Notes: generated by a model not told the origin, from the letters alone. A stretch of DNA of 64,000 nt from Kangiella aquimarina DSM 16071 (GCF_000374105.1 NZ_KB893651.1:521838-585837); one strand, 5' to 3'. Counted from the first letter of the stretch, positions 18,311-27,010 are shown. Numbers and translations are program-made.

Positions 18311-19905
18311 GCATCAGTATCCTTTTGGTCATTGCTTTCGGTCTTTGTATCAGAATCATCTTGCTGTGCTTTCTTGGCTTTTACGCGAGCCAATGCTGCG
18401 GCAACTGCAGCCTTTTTAGCATCATCTTCACCAGCGGCTTCAGCTGCTTTGCGTCTAGCTTCTGCTGCCTTACGGTGTTTTTCAGCCTTCTCTCTTTTGA
18501 CGCGTTCCAATCGTTCATTACGAGCCTCATGACGCAGACGAGCTTTATCAGCTTTAGTTTTCTCAACTTTCTGATTGCGAATGGTCGACTTGGCATAACG
18601 ATAGTACTGAACCAATGGGATATCGCTAGGGCATACATAAGCGCAGGCACCACATTCAATGCAATCAAACAGGTCATATTCTTCGGCTTTTTCAAACTCA
18701 TCAGCTTTGGCATGCCAGTAGAGTTGTTGTGGCAACAATGAAGCCGGACAGGCATCCATACAGGCACCACAGCGAATACAGGGTAGAGCTAAATGATCAT
18801 GTTTGAGTTCTTTGGGGGCAGCCATAATGATGCAGTTGGTTGCTTTGACAATACCGACTTTCGGATTCGGTAACTCAAAGCCCATCATGGGACCGCCCAT
18901 AACCAAAACACCAGGATTTGTGGCATTACAGAATGACATCAAGTGTTCAACAGGGGTACCAAAAGGCACTTCATAATTACCTGGCTTTTGGCAGGCCTCA
19001 CCGGTTAGTGTTACTACTCTGGATACCAGGGGCTTACCAAACTCAAAGGCTTCATAAATGGCAACACAGGTTGCTACATTATGCATGACCAAACCCAAAT
19101 CAGCAGGTAAACCACCATGCGGGACTTCTTCACCCGTTAGTAACTGGATGAGCTGTTTTTCGCCTCCGCTTGGATATTTGGTGGGCACCACTGCAATTTT
19201 GACCGTATCCATTTCTAATTGTTTGCGTGCATCGACTAAGGCGTCAATCGCGTTGGGCTTGTTGTCCTCAATGCCGACAATGATGTTGATATCATCGTAC
19301 AGATGACTAATGATTTGTGCGCCTCGTAAGACGTCTGCTGCTCGCTCCTGGAGTAGGCGATCATCACAGGTAATATAGGGTTCACACTCTGCTGCATTGA
19401 TAATCAGGGTATCAATCCCTGATTCTCGCTTAAGCTTGATATGAGTGGGGAATGAGGCGCCGCCGAGCCCGACAATGCCACTCTCGCAAATATGAGCGAG
19501 TATTTCAGCCCGTTCCAATTCATGGATATTCTTTTTAGGGAACAGTTCGCACCATTGATCCTTGCTATCAGTTTCAATAACCACACATAAGTCATCAAGA
19601 CCGGAAGGGTGCGCAATCGGACGCTTTTCAATGGCAACAACTGTTCCTGAGCAGGGGGCATGTTGGAAGGTACTGAAAATACCATCACTTTCAGCAATGA
19701 CCTGTCCTTTTAATACTTTGTCTCCAACATTGACGATGGGTAGCGAGCGGTTGCCTGCCTGTCCCTTGAGGTTGATGGCTAATTGCTGAGGTAGCGGAAT
19801 TTTTTGAATCGGTGTCTGGTTCGACTCAAGTTTATGTTCCTTGGGATGTATCCCACCATGGAATTCAAAAATGGGAATTTCAGATTTGTAGTTAGAGCGT
19901 TCCAT
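18307..19905 (-). CDS. rnfC: Electron transport complex subunit RnfC
   Basis: The 532-residue protein is the NADH/FMN-binding cytoplasmic subunit. GLGGASFPTHIKL and the following region belong to the NuoF-like Rossmann part. Two ferredoxin motifs, CIRCGACMDACP and CIECGACAYVCP (about residues 375-425), each bind a [4Fe-4S] cluster. The last ~85 residues are highly charged and Lys/Ala/Arg-rich, predicted to be a long helix; this tail is variable in the family. Its stop overlaps rnfD, and its start touches the rnfB stop. Confidence 0.95.
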   Translation of the reverse strand: MERSNYKSEIPIFEFHGGIHPKEHKLESNQTPIQKIPLPQQLAINLKGQAGNRSLPIVNVGDKVLKGQVIAESDGIFSTFQHAPCSGTVVAIEKRPIAHPSGLDDLCVVIETDSKDQWCELFPKKNIHELERAEILAHICESGIVGLGGASFPTHIKLKRESGIDTLIINAAECEPYITCDDRLLQERAADVLRGAQIISHLYDDINIIVGIEDNKPNAIDALVDARKQLEMDTVKIAVVPTKYPSGGEKQLIQLLTGEEVPHGGLPADLGLVMHNVATCVAIYEAFEFGKPLVSRVVTLTGEACQKPGNYEVPFGTPVEHLMSFCNATNPGVLVMGGPMMGFELPNPKVGIVKATNCIIMAAPKELKHDHLALPCIRCGACMDACPASLLPQQLYWHAKADEFEKAEEYDLFDCIECGACAYVCPSDIPLVQYYRYAKSTIRNQKVEKTKADKARLRHEARNERLERVKREKAEKHRKAAEARRKAAEAAGEDDAKKAAVAAALARVKAKKAQQDDSDTKTESNDQKDTDA

Positions 19906-20498
19906 TAAGAGCTCTCCTTACTAAAAATCTGCTTAATAGGGATCTGGTTTAATTCCATCTGATCAGGTTGTTGCCATTTCCAGGTGGAAACTGTCTGCGG
20001 AATTTCAATCATATCGATGCAGTCCACAGGGCAGGGCTCAACGCATAAGTCACAGCCAGTGCACTCGTCAATAATGACGGTATGCATTAATTTGGGAGCG
20101 CCTAGAATGGCATCGACTGGGCAGGCCTGAATACATTTGGTGCAGCCAATACATTCGTCTTCGCGAATGTAGGCAACACGGGGAGGTTTTTCCTCGCCAC
20201 GTTCTTCATCCAATGGAATGACTTCGCGCCCCAACAGGTCGGCCAGAGCTTTAACACCTGCTTCACCGCCAGGTGGGCATTTGTTAATTTCATCGCCATT
20301 GGCAATGGCTTCTGCGTAGGGTTTACAGCCTGGATAGCCACACTGACCACACTGAGTCTGCGGCAGTATGTCATTGATCTGATCAACGATAGGATCGCCT
20401 TCGACTTTAAATTTTACCGAGGCAAAGCCGAGAATGGCCCCAAATACAAGGCCGAGCACAGCAAGAATAATAACTGCTACCAGTAAATCCATGGGCAA
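19905..20498 (-). CDS. rnfB: Electron transport complex subunit RnfB
   Basis: The 197-residue protein has an N-terminal membrane helix (about 5-27), then [15 protein letters not shown] with a later CPPG, the four-Cys [4Fe-4S] motif of the family. Two ferredoxin-type motifs follow, [12 protein letters not shown] and [12 protein letters not shown]. It accepts or donates electrons at the ferredoxin end of the Rnf complex. It sits between rnfA (2-bp gap) and rnfC (one-base overlap). Confidence 0.96.
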   Translation of the reverse strand: MPMDLLVAVIILAVLGLVFGAILGFASVKFKVEGDPIVDQINDILPQTQCGQCGYPGCKPYAEAIANGDEINKCPPGGEAGVKALADLLGREVIPLDEERGEEKPPRVAYIREDECIGCTKCIQACPVDAILGAPKLMHTVIIDECTGCDLCVEPCPVDCIDMIEIPQTVSTWKWQQPDQMELNQIPIKQIFSKESS

Positions 20499-20500
20499 CC

Positions 20501-21082
20501 TTAAAGTTTAACGAGGCCGGAAAAGCCCATGAATGCCAGTGACATTAGCCCGGCTGTGATCATCGCAATAGATGCACCCTTGAACGGTAAAGGTACATCC
20601 GCTGCCGCCAGGCGTTCACGCATGGCTGCAAATAATATGAGAACCAGTGAAAAGCCGACTGCAGCACCGAAGCCGTAAATCACTGACTGAACAAAGTTAT
20701 GAGCCTCATTAACGTTAAGCAGTGCTACGCCCAACACAGCGCAGTTGGTGGTAATCAGTGGCAGGAATATTCCCAGTAACCGATAAAGAATCGGACTGGT
20801 CTTGTGAATAATCATTTCCGTCAATTGCACCATAACGGCAATGACCAAAATAAAGGAAAGTGTTTGCAAATACTCCATGCCGAGAGGCGCAAGGATGAAG
20901 GTATTAACAATGTAACTGAGCGCGGAAGCCAGTGTCAGTACAAAGGTGGTTGCCACTGACATGCCAATAGCTGTTTCCAGTTTTCCGGAGACACCCATGA
21001 ATGGACAAAGTCCAAGGAACTTCACCAGAACAAAATTATTGACCAAAACGGTACCGATAAAGAGTAGCAAATACTCGCCCAT
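20501..21082 (-). CDS. rnfA: Electron transport complex subunit RnfA
   Basis: The 193-residue protein has six membrane helices and the paired motifs [12 protein letters not shown] and [16 protein letters not shown], typical of RnfA/NqrE; the two conserved Cys lie in these segments and hold an intramembrane iron centre in structures of the family. It is the first gene of the operon. The 329 bp upstream (21083-21411) hold two REP palindromes and no convincing gene. Confidence 0.96.
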   Translation of the reverse strand: MGEYLLLFIGTVLVNNFVLVKFLGLCPFMGVSGKLETAIGMSVATTFVLTLASALSYIVNTFILAPLGMEYLQTLSFILVIAVMVQLTEMIIHKTSPILYRLLGIFLPLITTNCAVLGVALLNVNEAHNFVQSVIYGFGAAVGFSLVLILFAAMRERLAAADVPLPFKGASIAMITAGLMSLAFMGFSGLVKL

Positions 21083-21267
21083 CAGCTGATAACACCTTGT
21101 TTTTGCGCAATTTTCGCGACGGAGTGAATCGAAGCAGGCAATTAGTAAAACTTGCCATCGAAAGACTGCATATTATGAGGGATAGCCGGTTTCTAAACAA
21201 CCATAGAAAGTTTAAGGGAAATGACGTGGATCAAGGGCATAAGGAAGTAGTGGTCACCATTTGGGGA

Positions 21268-21290
21268 GGGCGATTCGTGAATCGCCCGTA
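21268..21290. repeat. REP palindrome, left unit, tail to the right
   Basis: The core GGGCGATTCGTGAATCGCCC is followed by GTA on its right side. It pairs with the inverted copy at 21366-21390, the tails facing each other over about 75 bp. Confidence 0.8.
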
Positions 21291-21365
21291 CGAAGAGGGT
21301 GGCAGAGTTTTGCTGGGAGCATCCTATGGAGCAGGTCAGGCTCGTGCGTTGAATTGGATTAAGTT

Positions 21366-21390
21366 TGTAGGGGCGATTCATGAATCGCTC
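21366..21390. repeat. REP palindrome, left unit, tail to the left
   Basis: TGTAGG precedes the core GGCGATTCATGAATCGC. Together with 21268-21290 it forms a BIME-like inverted pair immediately 3' of the RAYT gene. Confidence 0.8.
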
Positions 21391-21411
21391 TAAAAAACTT
21401 TTGCTCGAAGG

Positions 21412-21948
21412 TTATAGATTATTGTTAGGGTTAAGCCTGTCAAGTTCCCATTTTAATGGGTTGTTTGCTATGTACTCTCTAATTCTATAAAGTTCAGCTT
21501 CATTTCTCACAACTCTATCCCAGTAACCACGCATCCAGAGTGTTTTTCCCTTCCGGTCAAGAACTTGATTGATTAATTTAGAGGTTTGCATTTTATACTT
21601 ACCAACTACTTTAGGTATTAACATTTTCCTTCTTGTAGTATTCGCGTGATCATTAGTATTAGTCTGTACTAGCCGTTGCTCAGAGTGTTCCAAAAGATGT
21701 ATTAATCCATGGAAATGGTTTGGCATTACTACCCACTCATCACTTTTTATACCTGGAAATGAGCTAATAGTAGTTTTCCATTGCTGCTCTACGATTTTTC
21801 CAAGCTGATTACACCTCATTTCCCCATCCCCTATACTTCCAAACAAGCAAGAGTGGTTGTGTACGCAAATTGTTACGAAATAGAGGCCGGGTGTTGAGTA
21901 GTTATATGTCTGTAGACGAGTCGATTTTCGTCCTTGAGTTTTATTCAT
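21412..21948 (-). CDS. REP-associated tyrosine transposase (RAYT)
   Basis: I use the ATG at 21948 (MNKTQGRKS) because AAGGAG lies seven bases upstream; the frame is open to 21978. The 178-residue protein belongs to the Y1 (IS200/IS605-like, TnpA_REP) family. Evidence is LYFVTICVHNH, the HUH-type metal motif VVMPNHFHGLIHL, WMRGYWDRVVRNEAELYRIREYIANNPLKW with the expected catalytic Tyr and the family's YI-x-NP ending. RAYTs nick and move REP sequences. Two REP pairs flank the gene, at 21268-21390 and 22033-22167. It lacks terminal inverted repeats of an IS, so it is a REPtron-type domesticated element rather than an active insertion sequence. Confidence 0.92.
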   Translation of the reverse strand: MNKTQGRKSTRLQTYNYSTPGLYFVTICVHNHSCLFGSIGDGEMRCNQLGKIVEQQWKTTISSFPGIKSDEWVVMPNHFHGLIHLLEHSEQRLVQTNTNDHANTTRRKMLIPKVVGKYKMQTSKLINQVLDRKGKTLWMRGYWDRVVRNEAELYRIREYIANNPLKWELDRLNPNNNL

Positions 21949-22032
21949 ACGAAGCTCCTTTTGGAAGGATTCAATCAAAATTAATTTTGTATTTCAAATA
22001 ACGAGGTATCTGTTAAATAACCATTAGTTATT

Positions 22033-22057
22033 GGGCGATTCCTGAATCGCCCCTACA
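22033..22057. repeat. REP palindrome, right unit, tail to the right
   Basis: The core GGGCGATTCCTGAATCGCCC is followed by CTACA. It pairs with the copy at 22143-22167 in the same tail-to-tail arrangement as the left unit. Confidence 0.8.
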
Positions 22058-22142
22058 GGAGGCAAGGAAAAACATTTTTTTTGTGCTTTGCGAATCGCCC
22101 ACTGGGTCAACCTCTCACTAACAAGAGGCTGTGTAGAATTTG

Positions 22143-22167
22143 TGTAGGGGCGATTCACGAATCGCCC
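22143..22167. repeat. REP palindrome, right unit, tail to the left
   Basis: TGTAGG precedes the core GGCGATTCACGAATCGCC. The interval 21949-22282 upstream of RAYT and ubiT is occupied by this REP pair, a half-site GCGAATCGCCC (22090-22100) and the ubiT promoter. Confidence 0.8.
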
Positions 22168-22212
22168 TTTGAAAGGGGTAACCATTGAATTGCCAAGCAA
22201 ATGATTTAGCAC

Positions 22213-22254
22213 ATGATCAAGGTCATGCTCTATTTGCTGAGTCATTTTTATAAT
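22213..22254 (+). promoter_or_regulatory. FNR-type class II promoter of ubiT
   Basis: The box ATGAT-CAAG-GTCAT (22213-22226) matches the FNR consensus TTGAT-N4-ATCAA at 7 of 10 positions. Exactly 22 bp further is a perfect -10 TATAAT (22249-22254). With a start site near 22261 the box centre sits at -41.5, the class II activation position. The -10 covers an in-frame ATG at 22253, so ubiT must start later. Confidence 0.65.
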
Positions 22255-22282
22255 GAGCTATCTTAACGAATCAAAACATTAT

Positions 22283-22825
22283 ATGACCCAAGTATCCGAT
22301 CTCCTTCATTTTTCACTGACTGAAAAATTAACAGCAACACTTCAACCCAAATTAGCAGCGCTATTGGCACCACAAAGACTGAGTTCCTGCATCAGCTTCG
22401 TGCCACAAGTGGCTAACCGAAGGCTTATTGAAGCAGTTCTGAATCGTGTGTTAAAGGAACAGATTACCGATGGCGACTTTGATTATTTGACTGGCAAATG
22501 GTTACAGGTTGAAATCAGGGATGCCCAGTTATTTACAACCATAGGTTTTAGAAATCATCAGTTCGTGTGTCGTCAGATCGCTCAGGAGTCATCTGATGCA
22601 GACGCGCGTTTATCAGTATTTACTGCGGATGCTATTGATTTAGTGCAGCAAAAAATTGATCCGGATACCTTGTTTTTCCAACGTAAACTGACCATTGGTG
22701 GTGACACAGAGCTAGCCCACCATGTCAAAAACACATTGGATACACTTGATTCTGATGCGATACCTAAAATGATAAAAACATTGCTACAGAAATATCAGGC
22801 AATCATTTCAAGACCGGCCATCTGA
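22283..22825 (+). CDS. ubiT: Ubiquinone biosynthesis accessory factor UbiT
   Basis: The 180-residue product (ATG at 22283) is an SCP2 sterol-carrier domain protein like E. coli UbiT/YhbT. Shared blocks are LEVEIRD-type GKWLQVEIRDAQL and DPDTLFFQRKLTIGGDTELAHHVKNTLD. UbiT is required for O2-independent ubiquinone synthesis, probably binding polyprenyl intermediates. An earlier in-frame ATG at 22253 overlaps the -10 element described above, so the later start is preferred, although no strong ribosome site precedes it. The gene converges on ubiV and their 3' ends overlap by 31 bp. Confidence 0.9.
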   Translation: MTQVSDLLHFSLTEKLTATLQPKLAALLAPQRLSSCISFVPQVANRRLIEAVLNRVLKEQITDGDFDYLTGKWLQVEIRDAQLFTTIGFRNHQFVCRQIAQESSDADARLSVFTADAIDLVQQKIDPDTLFFQRKLTIGGDTELAHHVKNTLDTLDSDAIPKMIKTLLQKYQAIISRPAI

Positions 22826-23676
22826 AACCAGTAACCATTGCAGTATTCTCGGCTGTCATCAGTAAAGTCTACTAGAGGCTGGTTGTTTGCAGTGGCCTGG
22901 GTTAATGATTTGATGACCTGCAAGGTGGTGTCAGGCGCTACCGGTACAATCCGGGCATAGTCAATTCCTGCCGCGTAAAGTTTCTGCCAGTGATTGAGCA
23001 GGTTGCTGACTTTGCCGGACTGGGTTTGAATGCCATTGATCTGAGCAAAGCTATCACCTTCGCGAGTTTTTACAGGAATACCTTCAACATCATCTTTGCA
23101 TTTAAACTGACAGCGATCTTTGGGTAAATCATGATGACGCGCAGTAAAGCATCGTGCTGAATAGGCCAGTGGCATTCTTCCATAAACTTGATACTCAAGT
23201 TCGACACCCAGCTCCTGTGCCTTGGGGATAACCGGCTTGAGATCTTGTTGGCCAAGTTCCACCGGAATGTTCCAGCGGGTCATGCCTAATTTATGAAATA
23301 GGCTTAACGACTGGTTGTTATAAATATTGATGGCATTACCAGAGACAAAATGTTTGCCTGCCTGATTGGCTACCTGAATAGCCGACATATCATTGGCTTC
23401 GACCAGAAACTCTTTCTGTTGCACGACCTTTTTCAGATAGCTGAGCTCGGACTCAGCTTCGAGCAAGGTCATGGTTGATAAGACCACTTGCTTGCCTTTG
23501 CCTTGTAAAAAGATTCCAGCATCAATCCAGTCCTGAAGCGTCATACTGCGACGTTTTGAGCAAACCGTTTCACCAAGATAGACGGTATCTATGTCTGTTT
23601 CAGCTACTTGATGATAAAAGTCCTGATAGGCCTGTTGAGTCCAAAAATAGGGAACTGCTGCGAGTGATGTTTTCAT
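22795..23676 (-). CDS. ubiV: O2-independent ubiquinone hydroxylation protein UbiV (U32 family)
   Basis: The 293-residue U32-family protein corresponds to UbiV/YhbV. Cysteines fit the [4Fe-4S] ligand set of that protein: one in ETVCSKRRSM (near residue 39) and three in CFTARHHDLPKDRCQFKC (about 174-191). With UbiU it hydroxylates the quinone ring without oxygen, using prephenate as the oxygen source in E. coli. It lies 5 bp after ubiU and overlaps the 3' end of ubiT on the other strand. Confidence 0.93.
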   Translation of the reverse strand: MKTSLAAVPYFWTQQAYQDFYHQVAETDIDTVYLGETVCSKRRSMTLQDWIDAGIFLQGKGKQVVLSTMTLLEAESELSYLKKVVQQKEFLVEANDMSAIQVANQAGKHFVSGNAINIYNNQSLSLFHKLGMTRWNIPVELGQQDLKPVIPKAQELGVELEYQVYGRMPLAYSARCFTARHHDLPKDRCQFKCKDDVEGIPVKTREGDSFAQINGIQTQSGKVSNLLNHWQKLYAAGIDYARIVPVAPDTTLQVIKSLTQATANNQPLVDFTDDSREYCNGYWFQMAGLEMIA

Positions 23677-23681
23677 AGTCG

Positions 23682-24671
23682 TTATTGCCAGCTTCTTTCG
23701 TAGGCACCAATCGTTGTCTGTCGACCTTCTGACAGTGCGGTGAGTTTTTGTTTATCTTGTTCGTTGGGTTTTGCGGAATTGGATATGACCGAATCGATAG
23801 CCTTGCGCCAGACATTGGCCACTGTTTCTATGTAAGCTGGACTGCGTTGTCTGCCTTCAATTTTTATCGCCACGACGCCTGCCTGATGCAGTTCCGGTAA
23901 AATATCCATAGTGTTCAAACTGGTTGGCTCTTCCAGCGCGTATTCAATATTACCTTGTACTTCAAAGCGACCTTTGCACAAGGTTGGATAGCCAGCATTT
24001 TCGCCTTCTTCAAACTGGTCGATTAGCAAGTTGTTTAAGCGGCTCTTGAGTACACCATCGTTTTCTTCCCAACGCACATGCGAAGAGGGCGAGCAAACAC
24101 CCTGTGTATTGGGTGATTCACCGGTCAGGTAGGAAGATAAGTAGCAACGACCTTCGGCCATGATGCACAGACTACCAAATCCAAACACCTCAATTTCTAC
24201 TGGTGACTTCTGCGCCAATTGCGTGACCTGCTTGAGTGATAATACGCGTGGTAAGACTGCGCGCCTGATGGCAAAGTTCTGGTGATAAAAATTCAGAGCC
24301 TCAAGGTTGGTTGCCGATGCCTGCACTGACAAATGAATGGGAAAGTCATCAGAGCGCGAACGGATATAATCCATGACGCCAGTATCAGCAACAATCAGAC
24401 TATCAATACCAATCCCCATCGCCATATCGACACTGGAGGCCCAGGTTTTCCAACCGTCTTGCCTGGGATATGTATTGATAGCACAGTAGATCTTGCAGTT
24501 GTTTCTATGTGCGTAATCGATACCTTTCAATAAGTGCTTTTCGCTGAAGTTTAGGCCTGAGAAGTGGCGGGCGTTGGTTTCATTTTTGAAGCCTATATAA
24601 ACAGCATTGGCGCCTTGATCGACTGCTTTAACTAATGAAGGGTAATTACCGGCAGGGCATACTAATTCCAT
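23682..24671 (-). CDS. ubiU: O2-independent ubiquinone hydroxylation protein UbiU (U32 family)
   Basis: The 329-residue protein matches UbiU/YhbU: MELVCPAGNYPSLVKAVDQGANAVYIGF at the start, GFGSLCIMAEGRCYLSSYLTG and GVCSPSSHVRW in the middle, then YPTLCKGRF. The four Cys in these blocks are at the positions of the [4Fe-4S] ligands, and KIEGRQRSPAYIETV is the U32 signature. It works as a heterodimer with UbiV. The start is 7 bp after the stop of the chorismate mutase gene, so the three form one operon from the FNR-type promoter near 25050. Confidence 0.94.
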   Translation of the reverse strand: MELVCPAGNYPSLVKAVDQGANAVYIGFKNETNARHFSGLNFSEKHLLKGIDYAHRNNCKIYCAINTYPRQDGWKTWASSVDMAMGIGIDSLIVADTGVMDYIRSRSDDFPIHLSVQASATNLEALNFYHQNFAIRRAVLPRVLSLKQVTQLAQKSPVEIEVFGFGSLCIMAEGRCYLSSYLTGESPNTQGVCSPSSHVRWEENDGVLKSRLNNLLIDQFEEGENAGYPTLCKGRFEVQGNIEYALEEPTSLNTMDILPELHQAGVVAIKIEGRQRSPAYIETVANVWRKAIDSVISNSAKPNEQDKQKLTALSEGRQTTIGAYERSWQ

Positions 24672-24678
24672 GAGCTGC

Positions 24679-24960
24679 TTACCCTGCCTGTTTGGTATTT
24701 TTGAGCAGCTGTAGATTTAAGCTGGCATTGAAGATGGCGCGGAAGATACAGACCAGATCCAACTGATGATACAGAGTCGGGTTTCTCGAACAGATATTGT
24801 TGATGATTTGACGTTCGCGTTCGGGACAATGCAGCGGTAAACCGAGCTCGCCTTTTATATCGGAAATATTATCGATAACTTGAGAGCGTTGCTTTAATAG
24901 ACTCAACAGCTGTTCATCGATGGTATCTATCTGTGAGCGTAATTGATCAAGTGGCATCAT
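24679..24960 (-). CDS. Monofunctional chorismate mutase (AroQ class)
   Basis: I choose the ATG at 24960, preceded by GGGGAG; the frame is open to 24978. The 93-residue all-helical protein matches the AroQ chorismate mutase fold. Equivalents of the active-site residues are visible: Arg in PLDQLRSQIDTID, Arg in LLKQRSQVI, Lys in SDIKGELG, Arg-Glu in CPERERQIIN and Gln in SLNLQLL. It should turn chorismate into prephenate. As prephenate is the reported hydroxyl donor for UbiUV in E. coli, its place at the head of the ubiU-ubiV operon is telling. An isochorismate pyruvate-lyase (PchB-like) activity cannot be excluded. Confidence 0.82.
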   Translation of the reverse strand: MMPLDQLRSQIDTIDEQLLSLLKQRSQVIDNISDIKGELGLPLHCPERERQIINNICSRNPTLYHQLDLVCIFRAIFNASLNLQLLKNTKQAG

Positions 24961-25015
24961 GGTATTTCTCCCCGGCACTCTTTAAAAGCTATAGGCATAA
25001 CTCATTAATGGGCAC

Positions 25016-25057
25016 ATTCTAGGTGTAGCTATTGTTAAAGCCCTTGATATGAATCAA
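25016..25057 (-). promoter_or_regulatory. FNR-type class II promoter of the chorismate mutase-ubiU-ubiV operon
   Basis: TTGATTCATATCAA (25057-25044 read on the minus strand) is a perfect FNR box. After exactly 22 bp comes a -10 TAGAAT (25021-25016). The expected start near 25009 puts the box centre at -41.5. The leader to the ATG at 24960 is about 50 nt. The palindromic box also lies upstream of ggt on the other strand, where it would overlap the -35 of a possible TATACT (25075-25080) promoter. Confidence 0.82.
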
Positions 25058-25218
25058 ACAAAGAGGGATGTTTTTATACTTACAGGAAGGGTTAGCTCTT
25101 GAGCGTTATCCATCAAGCTTATGTCTCATTCTAGAGCTAATAAAAAGAGCAGCCTTCGACTTTGTTTCGATATGGTTTACACTGACCGCAACTTTGAATA
25201 AATTTAATTGTGATTTAT

Positions 25219-26955
25219 ATGATTCGTCCAGTTCTTCATACCTTAACTAGCTTATTACTGACTTTGACGGTGAGCTTTTCGGCTTATGCCAGCTCAGAGA
25301 GTAAGGAAGCCCCAGCCATTATTGATTATCAGAGTATCCATCATCCGGTGGTTGCAGAAAAAGGCATGGTAGTGTCGCAGCAGTATATTGCTAGCCGTGT
25401 AGGGCGAGATATTCTGAAAAAAGGAGGCAATGCGGTTGATGCCGCGGTTGCCACCGCGTTTGCCTTGGCCGTGGTGCTTCCCCGTGCAGGGAACCTGGGT
25501 GGTGGTGGCTTCATGCTGATCCACCTTGCAGAGAAAGACCAAACAGTCGCTATTGATTATCGTGAAATGGCACCCGCTCAAGCGCACCGCAACCTATTTC
25601 TTTATGCTGACGGTAACGTGGATCCTCAGAAGGCTCGATTCAGTCATCTGTCGTCTGGTGTGCCGGGCACAGTTGCAGGCATGGAGTTGGCGCTCAAGCA
25701 ATATGGAACCATGACGATCAAAGAGGTGATTCAACCGGCAATTGATTTGGCCGAGAATGGTTTTGAAGTGACCTGGGATCTTTCCAATAACTTAGAACGT
25801 CGCCGTACAAGAATGCAAAATGAAGCGACCAAAAAAGCTTTTTATAAACCAGATGGCTCTAGTTACCAGGCTGGCGAAATTTTAAAACAACCTGATTTGG
25901 CCTGGTCGTTAAAGCAGATTCAGAAATACGGCGCAAAAGCCTTCTACCAAGGTGAAATTGCTAAGCGTATCGCAGCGGATATGACGCAGCATGGTGGTTT
26001 AATAACCCTGGAAGATTTGGCCAATTATAAGCCGGTTGTGCGCAAGCCATTAATTGGAGACTATCGTGGGCATCAGGTTGTGACTATGCCACCATCCAGT
26101 TCCGGTGGCGTCCATCTGATTCAAATGCTGAATATTCTTGAGCATTTTTCGCTAAAAGAAATGGGTTCTAATTCAGCGAATTCCATACACGTCATGACCG
26201 AGAGTATGAAGCGTGCTTATGCCGATCGCAGTAAGCATCTGGGCGATACCGACTTTTATGATGTTCCCATTGACTGGCTGACCAGCAAGGATTATGCGAG
26301 CAAGCTGGCTAAGACCATTGAGCTGGATAAAGTGACGCCATCCAGTTCGATTGAAGCGGGCACTAAACCAAAATATGAAAGCCCTGATACCACGCATTTT
26401 TCAGTGGTAGACCAATGGGGTAATGCGGTCTCTAATACTTATACACTCAACTTTTCCTATGGCTCAGGTATTGTTGCTGAAGGAACGGGAATTCTGTTGA
26501 ACAATGAAATGGACGACTTTTCGGCCAAGCCTGGAACTCCCAATGCTTATGGCTTAATTGGCGGCGAAGCCAATGCTATTGAGCCTAAAAAACGTCCATT
26601 AAGCTCGATGACTCCAACCATGGTTTTTAAAGACGGTAAAGTTAAGCTTGTAACTGGCAGCCCTGGCGGCAGTCGAATCATTACCACCGTGCTTCAAATG
26701 GTGGTGAATGTAATCGACCATGAGATGAATGTCGCAGAAGCGACTCATACTGCAAGATTCCACCATCAATGGCTACCTGACCGATTGTTTGTTGAGCCTG
26801 CGATTAACACTGACACGCGTGACCTGCTTAAAGCAAAAGGCTATGAGCTATATGATTCAAGTACTATGGGTAGCACTCAGTCGATTCAGGTCGAAGATTA
26901 TATTTATGGCTCAGCCGACCCTCGTCGACCAAACGCTGAGGCAGCAGGGTATTAA
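25219..26955 (+). CDS. ggt: Gamma-glutamyltransferase, periplasmic
   Basis: The frame opens at a GTG (25210), but the ATG at 25219 gives a standard signal peptide (MIRPVLHTLTSLLLTLTVSFSAYA). The mature part has AVDAAVATAFALAVV and NLGGGGFMLIHL of the large subunit. DTTHFSVVD supplies the Thr that cleaves the precursor and becomes the nucleophile of the small subunit. ILLNNEMDDFS and GSPGGSRII are the substrate-binding blocks. It cleaves the gamma-glutamyl bond of glutathione and related peptides in the periplasm. Monocistronic, closed by a terminator. Confidence 0.96.
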   Translation: MIRPVLHTLTSLLLTLTVSFSAYASSESKEAPAIIDYQSIHHPVVAEKGMVVSQQYIASRVGRDILKKGGNAVDAAVATAFALAVVLPRAGNLGGGGFMLIHLAEKDQTVAIDYREMAPAQAHRNLFLYADGNVDPQKARFSHLSSGVPGTVAGMELALKQYGTMTIKEVIQPAIDLAENGFEVTWDLSNNLERRRTRMQNEATKKAFYKPDGSSYQAGEILKQPDLAWSLKQIQKYGAKAFYQGEIAKRIAADMTQHGGLITLEDLANYKPVVRKPLIGDYRGHQVVTMPPSSSGGVHLIQMLNILEHFSLKEMGSNSANSIHVMTESMKRAYADRSKHLGDTDFYDVPIDWLTSKDYASKLAKTIELDKVTPSSSIEAGTKPKYESPDTTHFSVVDQWGNAVSNTYTLNFSYGSGIVAEGTGILLNNEMDDFSAKPGTPNAYGLIGGEANAIEPKKRPLSSMTPTMVFKDGKVKLVTGSPGGSRIITTVLQMVVNVIDHEMNVAEATHTARFHHQWLPDRLFVEPAINTDTRDLLKAKGYELYDSSTMGSTQSIQVEDYIYGSADPRRPNAEAAGY

Positions 26956-27010
26956 GCCAGATTTTTTGAGTTTTTTATCGATTTAAAAAGTGGCTTTGAA
27001 TTTAAAAAGA

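Noticed and set aside
21097..21393. Plus-strand open frame of 98 codons across the left REP pair
   Set aside because: It is made of REP palindromes and spacer, has no ribosome site and no protein-like composition; the REPs explain the sequence.
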